Program-made: the position numbers and the translations under genes | In this document: positions 12,201-24,200 of the stretch, piece after piece | Position numbering within the stretch: position 1 is the first letter of the stretch | How the letters are laid out: each line of letters begins with the position of its first letter | Notes under the pieces: generated by a model | What the model was told of the DNA's origin: nothing | Databases searched by the model: none | What the model saw: the letters and a program-made list of their open reading frames with translations, nothing else | Assembly: GCA_002633005.1 (NCBI GenBank) | Contig: NMRA01000010.1 | Span: forward strand, 2,014,924 to 2,078,923 | Direction: 5' to 3' | Length of the DNA: 64,000 bases | From: Phoronis australis | Lineage: Eukaryota > Phoronida > Phoronidae

Positions 12201-15200
12201 TCGAGAAGTACCAATTATGTTGTTATCCCTGAGGTATGGTTAGATTTCAAAAAAACTACACGATTCAACCTCTTACTTTTTCTCTCAACTGTAAATCATC
12301 GCGTGGCACTTATATTTGATTAAAATGCTTTTTCAATTAAATCGTTTTGATGTTAATTTAGGCAAGTAAAGCAAATTATTCTGGCATGTTTTCAAAATCA
12401 GTATGACTTTCGATAAGTGTTGAGTGGGTCCATTGTTATTTTTACATGCACATTTGTTCGGATGAATTTTTGTGGTTGTTACCCTTTCATTAAATAGATA
12501 TCAGTTACATAGTTTTCAAGCGATCTTGGTTTGCATAAAGGTGCATAAGACACTTTTGTGTTGGGACGCATGGCCATAGATATGCCCTAGATTTTTTATT
12601 GTTACCCTAGACCTGCAGCCCATTATAATTTTATTAGGTACGATGTATAAAACTTTTACTCTTTTGTTGTATTGAGTGATTTTGACGTTTGGTGTTTTCA
12701 CAGATGGAGCGGTATAACTACCTGTGTGACATTCTTATCTCATCACACTCCCCTGTGTTGTTAGTGGGTCAGCCAGGTGTGGGCAAGACATCGTTAGTCA
12801 AGGTAGGTTTAGTCTTTGAATAAATGGTAGAAGATTGTATGATTTTATAACCAACTATTCATGATTAGGGGAATGCTTATTTCTTACATTTTATAACTCA
12901 ATAATAGATTAGCACAATTGGTGGACAGTAGTTCAACAAAATTTATTTTCAACAATTGGTCATTATTAGCTTGGTTTGGTTAGAGTAGGTGTTATGAAAC
13001 AACATTTGAAAAATAGAAAAATAAATTTTGATTATATGAAATAAATGAAGAATTATGATGTGAAATTATGATGTGAAACTATGATGTGAAATTATGATGT
13101 GAACATCCTATGGAGTAGGTCAATTTTACATTCTCCTTTAATTGGTTTATTCTTGTTGCACTATTCTCATACTTGAGTCATGGAAGCAAGCAAAAATATA
13201 TTGATTAATTGGTATATAATTTTGTTGTTATAAATCACCATGTTGATATCATGTAAGTAAGAATTATTAGTTGCCAACAGTGTATGAAGTCTAATAATTC
13301 TTACTTATCGATAAATTGTCTTTCTGTTGAGTAATTGTTTATCACATGATAGAAAATTGTAATACACAGAATCCATTTTTTGTCCACAGAACATGGTTGG
13401 CTCAAAGCACACCTACGTTCGCGTGAACATGTCTACAGACATGAACCCTGACATTTTCCAAGAGCGCATCAGCACGTTTGTTCACGACCTCAATCAACGC
13501 TCAGCTGACAACCTTATGCCATCCTCCAAGACCACGCTGGTGACAAATAGGTGCAAGGACCGCCTGCTTTTCTTCCTGGATGACCTCAACATGGCAGGTG
13601 TTGATGACATGGGTAAGATCAGTTAAATTCAACAAAGCCTTGACTCAGCAAAGTTTTTGTCAATAACTTTGATGATGTGAGGATTTTTTGAAAGAAGAAC
13701 AGCCCTAGAAATTGCTTGTACCCATTTACTAGCATGACCAAACTCAGATGACAGAGACACCTGTGTGCAATGCTTGATTATCTGTCAGTAAAGCCAGGAT
13801 TTGAACAGGTGTCTCCCTAACAGGAATGGGGAGCACAAACCACTGAGTCACACTGCCTCCTGTAAGAATTGGTTATTGATTTTTCGTTGCACCACTTTGA
13901 AATTGGTTGTCTTATGTCTCTACAAGATGTCTGTTGTTTCTTTTCAACCTTAACCATAGCTCTTAGAAAGGCAATGGGCTTCATTGTACAATAATGTGTC
14001 GTTTGAACCACGGTCACAGAATCGACGATTAAGTCAGTTTTAGTAAAAATCCACCCTCCAAACTAATTTAGTTTTTAATTTCACTATCTACCGTTGAAAA
14101 TTTGGTATCAACTAGTACGACACTGTTCCTTGCTTATGTTTGGAGTGGTTTCTTGGCTTGTTAATGACTGGCAGAGTGTTATTGGATTAGACCAGACAGG
14201 TTACACTAACTTATTGAGTCTCAATTAATGCGAGTAAACTAAGTTGAGATCAGTTTTAGGCTGTCAGTAATTTGTCAAGAAGCCTGAAAGCTTTTTGACA
14301 AATTACAAGTTCGCAGTAATTTTAAGAAGTTAATGAGAGGTCTGTTCACTCTTCAACAACTGCATGAGCTGGACCTTTAGAATGGCCGCTGAGGGTCGCA
14401 CACGCTTCATCAAAAAACTTACAGTCAGTGGTCTTTAGTATAGTGGGCCCTGCTCTGAACATCTCTTCAGCTTTTATTTCTTCTTGTACTATAGGAAACC
14501 AGCCGACTCTAGATGTCCTGCGGGAGGTAATCAGTCAGGGCAGTGTCTACGACCGACAGCGACTAGTTTATGATAATGTATCGCAGGCCAAGTTCATTGC
14601 TGCCTGTACCACACCAGGAGTCACCGGTGAGACACGTTTCTTTTTGTCGATTTCCTCAACCCATTACTAAAGAAATAATGAGTTGACACCGTGGCTTTTG
14701 CTCAAAATGTACCTTGAGTAAATATGTTTGAGGACTGCTTCAGCTGACCAAACTCAGTAATATCAGGTTTTGGCCTCTGAGTAGGGAACCGATTCACCAT
14801 ACCTTTCCTATTCATTGCAAACTAATACTGGCTAGTACATAAATGAACATATTTGTAATTTGCAATGGCTTCAAAAATATAGATTTTTTCAGTTAAAGGG
14901 TATATTTTCTGGAAATACGAAGTCTGTAGAACTTGATGTTTGACTTCAAATCAATTTGCTCTTGACTGGGTCACGTGACTATGTCTTTTTAAGTAAAATT
15001 TAGCAAAAAAGATCAGCTACACCCATTGTGAAACAGCGGTATCAATATCATGACCAAATTTCATTTGATATATCAAGTGTTCGCGAGGAAATCTCAAAAA
15101 CGCTGCTACAGTTTCCTAAATTTCCAGAATTCTTTTTGTTCTAAGCAAGTTTTGAATACTTTATCAAAGTCATAAAAAGTCCCAATTTTATGGCCCCTTA

Positions 15201-18200
15201 TGCAAAAGAAGAACATTTCAAAAACAATTTCTAAAAATATTTTGGAGAGCTGTGCATGCAGCATGATATTTGAAAATTTCACGTGAATCCGAGCAGCCAT
15301 TTTGATAGATGATGTTCCGAAGTTTGCCTAATTTGGACATTTTTTAAGGGTCCTACAAAACCTTAAGTTTGTAATTTTTGTTCTAGGCTCAGGATATGGT
15401 TACTCGTGTCACCAGATGTCCTCACGTATCACCCGTCTCTTCACGGTACTTACAATGTTCCCGTTATCTGAAGATGGTGTCAATGGCCTGTACACCAAAA
15501 CACTGCACGAATGGCTCGAGGAGTTCCCAGCGTACTCAGTTGAGCACCACTATGAGTTTGCCAGGGTAGGTACAGCACAGTGTAGAAGTGAATGTCTGAG
15601 TGAGATCCATTAGACGACCATTGCTATTGCTAATGTCATCCTGTGTGGTGAGCTGTGAATAGTCAAGTGGCCTGGCATTCTCAGGCTTGCCTTTTGTTTG
15701 AAGTGGTTAATATTTGAAAGAGCCTTGTGTTCTGATTGTTACATGTATACAGTTTTTATTAGGCTTGACTTATCCCATTAACTTGATTGCATGTGGTGGT
15801 GTCAATTCTGCCCCGATTGTTGTTAAGCGTGGGATTGTATTTGGTCTGTTATGCGATAATAAGAGAAATGAATATATGCTGAATCACTACAAAATATTTG
15901 TTTTAGACCAATCACTGCTGGCATTATCAATGTATTGACTAGTATTTATTGTATCAATGTATGATGAAGGGAATTTCATGAGATTTTGAAATTTGTCTTA
16001 TAGCATTAGTAAATTGTGGCTAATTACTCGAAATGTTTCCAGGATTTCTTTTTGTCAACAAGACAGACGTTTGAGTTTAATCTCTCTTCTCTCTTCAATT
16101 TACCCTCCCACTGCTTTCCTACACTATATGTAGATTCTCTTCCCTGTATGGTGCACTTTTTATTGCCTGTCTTTCCAAAGATTTTTATTTCGTCTATTAT
16201 ACAGAATTTGTTAAATGCACGACACTTTTCATTGTTCACGGTCTTTATTCCGTTGCGTTCATACTTTCTGAACAAAGCTCTACTCTCAACTGAACATAGA
16301 TACAGTAACTGACCTAGCGACATAATTAAAAGACGCACGGTATTTCGAAACATACTTGCTCCCGAAGTACAGTCAGTTCTTCTATTATATATAATTTTTT
16401 CACTTTGTGCCACTATGTGTCAGTTAACTGCACTTTCTCTACCCCCAGGCCCTGACGCAGGGTGTCTTAGAACTCTACCGTCTGATCAAGCAGCGACTGC
16501 GGCCGACCCCCAGCCATTCCCATTACCTCTTCTCATATCATGACATCAGTAAAGTGATTCAAGGCCTCTTGCTTCTAACGCCAAAGTCCAAGTCTCGTCC
16601 CAAACCGCGATCTCGCAAAAACATGAAGAGCGCACGCAGCGCACACAGCATGCAGAGTGTTGACGTCAGTAAGTAGTGGTTAAGGCTGTCATAAATCTGA
16701 AAGCATCACATTTTACTCAAGATACGACTCAAAAATTGACCAATCAGAGGCATGCTTCTGTTAAACTTTTAAAGTTTACACTGTGTGATTGGTCAGTTTG
16801 TGAGTTGGTTGGTGAGAAAAGATTGAGGGACACTTCCAGTGACAAAGTATTGATTGTTACTGACAAGACCATAAAAATATAAAGGAAAGTCAATTCTCAA
16901 TGCATGAGTAACGTTTAAGAGTTTTTCTTTAATTAATTTGGGTGGTACTAAGCATCAAAATTGTGATTTTTCTTTTTTATCAAATTACCCAAGTGATAGT
17001 GAGGGAGTAGAATTTTAGCTATACATTTTTTGTTGAGAAATTTAAAAAATTTGAAGTAAGTTTCTGTTTGCTCGGAATTTTGACAAATTAATTTCAGACG
17101 AGGAGGATTATTATGGTTGGTACAGTTGATTCTAGTTGTGTTTGGTTTAGTTCGTTTAAACATATCTCAACAGTCGTAACCTGTTATGCTTTTGATTCTT
17201 CTTCTCTGTCATTTCGTTAACTATTGTTTACCAACACTGACACCTGTGTCTCACCTCTCTGCTTAACAGGATTGTCCAGAGACCGTGATGAATCCACCCT
17301 TGGTAACCATATAATTTTCATTTTTACTTTTACCGTAAAATGTTGACCATGGTATCATTATCTCAATACTTATCTTTAGCGAGGGTAACCAGATCTTACC
17401 CTTGGTGCAAAGCTGTATACTACATAATTATTTATACAGCTTTGCGCCGATGTGGTTAAAAAAAATGGTCAAACAAAATCTGACTCAAAATTTGTGTCAT
17501 TAATAGCTACACTGTTCCTTGAGTAAACTACGTTATTTACTGGTGCATTCTGCTGATATTCTGCTGCTTTAGTTGTGGAATGATCTTATGTGCCGGCTTT
17601 TAGCGGCATGAAATATAGCATCACCTATTGGCCAGTTTCTTTTTCGACAATTCTCTAATCAACCAGTTCTTCTTCCACCAGGTTGCGTATATGTCAAAAT
17701 AAATAAATGGAATTGGTTTCATTTTATTATACCTTTTAGTATTTTAATACCAGCAAACGAATTTCAGAGTAAATTTGCTGCTACAAAAATCCTCATCAGC
17801 CAAGAGATGCCGCAAAAAAATTTAACAAACGGCGTATGAATTGTCACGAGTGTACTGTTTTCAAATTGACAACAGACTTTTCGTTTTACAAAAGAATTGT
17901 GCAAGACAATGACATTTATTAGTTTGTTTTTCACTTAAACGGCTGTAACGGGGAAGGTGAGTGTCGGTTGACCCCCAGATTTTGCATGTACCCCCGCTGG
18001 TCGGTAGCTCTGTCAATATAAGTTTCACGATGAGGTGACGAGCGGATTGAACTACTTAGCTAAAAACAGTTGTTCCTAGCTTTATTTTGATGATAGACTT
18101 CACACAGCTATGTGGCTGGGTAAGCTACATTAGTGTTTGGCACTGTTTGCTATAAAGCCCGACTTGCCCTCCCGTTATTCTCTGCACATTCACACAACTT

Positions 18201-21200
18201 ATGACAGAACACAGGCACACAAGTGACAATATGTCCATCAATCTGCTAGGGAACACACAATTTAAACTCAGCTCAAACCACTACACTGTACTCTCCTCTC
18301 AAATCACGCAAGCCTATGATTTTATTGTTTAATTTATTCTTCAAATTTCTTATAGTTCTTCGTCTGGTTAGCGATTTCTCTGTTCTTTTGCTCAGTGTAA
18401 ACAGTACGAATACAGACACAGAAAGTGATAAATAAATCATGATTTCAGAGCTAGTGAGTAGCAAAAAAACCATCAGCGGAGACAGACAGGCGCGCTCCTA
18501 TGGGTGGGGCGGGCAGGCTGGGGTCAACACCACGCCCATCTCTGCACCCATGATGAGGGTGATCACAAGACTCTGGTGTCATGAGTGTACGCGAACGTTT
18601 GGTGACCGATTGACATCGGCTGAAGGTTAGTTATCCACCTGCCTTGTTGTCAACCATTGGCTTCTAGAGTTTTAATCAAGAATAACACGGTCACAGATGA
18701 TTCCTTGATTTAGGGTTTCTTCAACCGTTAACTTCTCAGATTAGATATTCTTAAATGAACCATTACTTTTTGTTTGGTGCACTTTTGTTAGTGTTCCGTC
18801 GTTTAAGGTCTTTTTAAGCATTTCTTGATACAAAAAGACCCGAACCAATATCCTGAAGGTAATGAAAATGGCTTTGAATTGATTGATTAAGATATTTCTA
18901 AATGATGAAAAACAAAAGTAATTCATATAAAGGGTGGCTTTTTAAAGTCAAATGGATGTGCACTTTGACCTGTCAACCACATGCCATAACAGTTAGTTTT
19001 AAATTGTCCCTGCCAGTCTTCCAGTGCAGGAACTCCTATGTCAACCAATATAGGAACACTCCATAGCGAATAGATGTACTTGCATATCGTGTATTTCAAC
19101 GTTATGTGTACAGTGTCTCCACCTAGTGATTGATATAATAGTTTAGTTACTATTTCCTCCTTCTGCACATCACTTTTGACCAGTCACAGGGATATATCAT
19201 TTCAAATCTTGTGTTTCAGACGTCCTATGGTTTGAGAAGACTTTGACGGACACAGTGGTGAAGTATCTTTGTAGTGACATGGAAAATCGTGGAGAACGCT
19301 CATTGAATTTGACCTCCATACAGGAGAGAGCCTTGGTGAGTTTTTCATGATTGCTCATCTCCTGGAGTTGGTGTCATCATACTTAAAAAATCATCTTTTT
19401 GTCACCGCTTTTTGAGTAATAATGGATTGCAAGTGGAAAGATCTCTGGCATATTTTTGAGATGCATGTCTGATATAACGCACTAGCATTTTGAGAACTAG
19501 TTTTCTCCACTGAATAACAGGCATCATCTGGTTCTCCAAATGCAGACACGTTTTGTCAGACTATGGTGTTTTTGTGTTCTGTTTCTTCCATAAATTCTGA
19601 AATCTTCAAGAAGGGTGGAAATTTGTAGGCTGCTTTTAATCAGTTGGCAAGCTGTTTCTGCTTCGTTCATTGTTGTGCCATGTATCATGTGTTTACACTA
19701 AATTCACAGAGCTGAGAGTAATCCTTACTTGAATGATATAAAAGCTAAAACTCCCTACATTATTCAACCCTTGCAAATATTCCAAGATTGCTAACAAGGT
19801 GGCAGCACTTGAGTATATTATGCAATCAACATTGACACACTTCAACAGTTTGTTGGATGTCTCAAATTCATGAATCTTAAGAAAGGCGAATTTTATGTTT
19901 TCGACGGTTTTATCTTTGACTTTGTTGATACTAAATGCTGTGCCCAGTATTTGAGAGATGTGATAACGCCAAAATCACTCATGTCTTAGTTTTAAGAATC
20001 AAGAAAATTCAACTTTAGCTTCAATTTCAGTTTCCCAAATTTTGGATATCGTCCCAAAGTGAAGAACTTTTGCTGAGTACACATTTCAAAGCTTGGCCAA
20101 GTTTGCACAAAGTTAGCTAAGTAATGTTTGATTTGATGACTTCTCAGGATGGCCAAGGAACACCTGTGTACAGAGGCACTCCTCCGCCAAAGACTGTACC
20201 ATCCCTGTCAACAGTAGCTCCCAGTGAGGACTCAGAGAAAGTGGCCACGGACAGTCCAGTACTTTCGCCAACTATGACGGGCGTGACTAGCGAGGGCGTG
20301 TCTCCAGTCACAGATGGGCTGACTGAGGTGACGGAGCCCACGTTGACGCAGAGTCCCACATTGGGTCTCACTGAGTCACAATCGCGAGGTATGGAAGCTC
20401 GCTAAATCATTCTGGGCTTGACTATTCAAAACTCACAGGGGGTAATAAAACAAATATCTTCTCAGACAAGACCACAAAATCATTTCTTAAGCTGTTTTTA
20501 CTTACAAAGGCCAGCTGGGATAGTTGTATGACTAAAATGGCAATGTCAACTTAAAAACTCCCTTGAAAGGTAAATTTCAGTAATGAGAGTTCTTAATATG
20601 ACAGTATACAAACATTTATGTCACTAGTAACTCAAGTCTGCGTCTTGTTCATGCAGGACTTGCTCACAATCTGTCCAGCAGATGGTATGGCAGTCTGATT
20701 CATAAACTGGTCCTTCCTGGTAAAAGTGGAGCTTTTATACGGCGCAGACACTTTTCTGTATTGCAATTCAATTTTGTTGGCAATTGTCTTAAGCAGAATT
20801 GATTTCACTTTTTAAAACTGGACCGTTGTGATGATATTGTATTTCACATGTTACTTTTTTGATTTGCTGTTTAGCTAAAAAAAATCAAACAGAAAAATGA
20901 AATTGTGTTATTTGCCTTGTGTTTTTATACACAATTATGTATTTCAAAATGTAATTAAAGATGTGACAGTAAAGAGGACTTTTTAACAAATGAATAAACT
21001 TGAGATAATGTTTAGGTGGTGGTTCAAGTGCTGGGGACATCACACCTCTAACAGAGACCTCTAACAGCCATGTTCGAACTAAGTCACCCTCCACCGAAAC
21101 CAAAGGGCTTCCAGAAAGCAGCACAAGTGTTAAATTTGAATCTGAGAATGAGACGGAGTCCGGAGACTCAGAAACTGAGTCGTCGAGTACAGAGGAGGCG

Positions 21201-24200
21201 TCGGCCAGTGAGGTGTCATCAGAGGAGAGTGTACATGCTGTTGAAGATGATGGTGTCCTGGAGCCTGTTGACAGTAAGGGCATGTTTAATTTTGTGGTGA
21301 TGTTTGTACTGCGGTGACTGATAGTGGTTCAATACACTGGGCTGTAACTGTTTGCTTGATATTTCCTTCCCATTTAACATTTTTTTAATTATTTTTTAAT
21401 CATTTTTTGACACAGTTTTAATTTTTGTATTGGTTAAAGTGTTTCCTTTTTGTTTTGATTCTGCAGTAACAGTGTTACTAATTTATTAACTTTCCATTAT
21501 TTATTATTATTATTTATTAACTTTTGATTAATCACTTCATAATTTAAAGTAGATTAAATTCTGAGAGGCACAATACTGGGTTATCATCGCCATTCCTTCA
21601 AAATTTGACTTGCGCACAACTCTTTGCTTGCGGTTCATCGTGATGATAGTGGAATTTTAGGTTATATTGTCCAATTATTTTCATCATGTTTTGTATATGT
21701 CTTAGAATTTAACACTTTTTGAAAAAGAAATTTCATTGAACTTGGCACGTTTGACCTCACAAGAGGCAAATGCTCAATTCATGATGATCAAAATTAAAGT
21801 TTTTGCTATTCTCATGTTTTGCTATTCATTTTATTTCAAAAAAAAATTTGATTAAAAGTGCTCTGACTTCTACTAGTCTCCTAACATTTTTTTGAATTTA
21901 AGCCAATCCCAAATGTATGCTGGTACCTCTCAGCATTTGTTCCACTTTATTAACTGCCTGATGATTTGGGGTAACCGTTTTGTTTCTTTCTGAGCGCATT
22001 TCACTAATATCTGGCTTAGGTTTTGTAGTTCAGAAATGAAATTTACCCAAAAATCCATTCATACTTTCGCTCATAAAGCTTCCACGCCACCACAGAGTGC
22101 AAAAAAAATCTTTAAATGTGTTTTCAAGTCATCTCACTATTAAGTATATAACATATAAACATTCTTGGCACCAATTTTACACAACTGTATGTTTCCAACA
22201 CAAGTTTCTTCTTCAACGCTAGAGTTTGTGACGCTCATGGTATCTGGAATACAGCGCATCTCACTTTTAATCTATGGTGTCTGTTTTACGTTCTTCCTAT
22301 TTACGTTCTCCCTATTTACGAAAACACAAACTGCCTAAGCCAGCTATTGGTCTCAATTGCCCCCTGCCCCCAACTAACCCATAACCATGTGTTCTGAGTG
22401 CCGTGTTGTTACCAGCCTCCCAACTACCCAGCGTGCCCAAGGCGGACACTGTACTCCAGTATCTCTCACGTCTGCCGGACCCGACTAGTTACACAGACGT
22501 ATTCACTGCCAGCACACCAACGTCTGTTGTCAGTTTTAGTCTCACAGGTAAACTTACGTCATGATGGTGATAATGTCAACAGCCGCGCGAGTGCTGCTCA
22601 TTTCTGGTCGCCAACGTACAGCATAGAACACTTTTGAGTTGTGTTTTGTACAATTACCAAACATAATTTAGAAAGATTTTTAAATAAGAAATTCTAAATC
22701 TCTAATATGTAATACAGTTGAGCAATTTGACTTTTTATTGTTATGATATGAAGTATTACTTCAACAGACTTTTTTCTTTATCTTATGTTGTTTGCTGTTG
22801 GATTATGTCTTGGTGTCCTGTGCTTCATTTTGCACTTTTTATTTTCTTTAAATAACAAAACCTGTGAACTAGTGATACATAGACGTGTTTGCTCAGATCA
22901 TTCATTTGATCTTGTTTGTTCCAACAGAGGCTAATGTTAAAAACCTAGTATGTAGTGCCATCTATTGTTTGGTAGTGGAACCCTTTGTTTTTGTTATTTA
23001 ATATAGGGAGTAAGGTTTCCTAAAACCATGGTCTGACTGAGGGTTCATCGATTGGCCCAGTGGGAAGAATCATCAATGCTAAATTGACCTATTTCTGTTT
23101 AACGAGTGCTGTTTTGTCTTTGCCTAATAAGTGCTGCACATGAAAAGCTATGTTACAGCAATGTAACTGACTGTTTCTACACACAATGTAACCATGTCAC
23201 TTCTCTGCTTCATTAACAAGTTTACACTTGCATTTTGAGCTTGGAGGGGTTAACTAGTCTGCATAGTGGCTTAACATTTGCAGACCACTGTAAATCAATG
23301 GGCCTTTTGAAATTTACACGCAATGTCTGTAAAAGCAATTCTTTGTGAACCCTGCTCTTAATCGTACTGTGCCAGTTGGACTGTGCCAGTTGGACTGTGC
23401 CAGTTGGACTGTGCCACTAGACACAGCTTAACGAAGGGTTTATGGTCCTGGTTAAGATGATAATTATTTTCTGACCCCTATGGATTTTGAATAGCCAAGC
23501 CCTGAATGTATATACGATGAGGGCCCCATGGAAAGCAGTTTGAACTGATAGGGCTACACTCATTGTAAATATTACATTTAATTAATAAATAAATAAATGT
23601 GTGTGTAGTTTAATGTTGTTTTATCGGCATTTTAAACCACTTCTTGTTATCTACCTTCCCCACAGAGGTCAGTGCAAGAGCTATGGCTAATGACTCGAAT
23701 GCTAAAAGCAACAGCACCATGAGCATTCAGAAGAAGAAGAGCTTGTTGAGGAGGGAGTCCAAACGGGCGGTCACTTTCAAAGCGGGTCTCATCGCTGACC
23801 GCGATGACAGTGAGTTCACTGGTGCCTTGATGACTCTGGATCAGGTAGGTTGTAGAAAATGTGTAATAAGTGTATAGTTTACTAGCAGTGGTTATAATGT
23901 TTGGACCTCTGCATATAGTGCATGTGTAGGCTGAACTTCCAGACAAAGCCCAGAGGCCATTTTGATAAAATAACTTTTTCAAGAACTGATATAGGAATCT
24001 AATTTTACAGTCTACAAAATAAAATGTGAAAAGTATTCCCTTAATTGTTAGCTTTTTGCTATGAGTTTGAGACAGTGAAACAAGACTGACAGAGGTCATT
24101 CTAATCGACTGGCAATAATTATCACATTGAAATTTCTTTGCACTTTTGGGTAGGCCTATATGAGGTTACTCAGATAAGCGCTCTATTATGCACTGGTGTA

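Noticed and set aside
13797-13850. Functional tRNA gene
   Set aside because: A and B boxes are present but arms do not pair and no anticodon stem is visible; it reads as a SINE head.
17098-17115. EEDYY microexon as a confident feature
   Set aside because: Phase fits, but the donor gttggt is weak and there is no homology; kept only as a remark in a finding.
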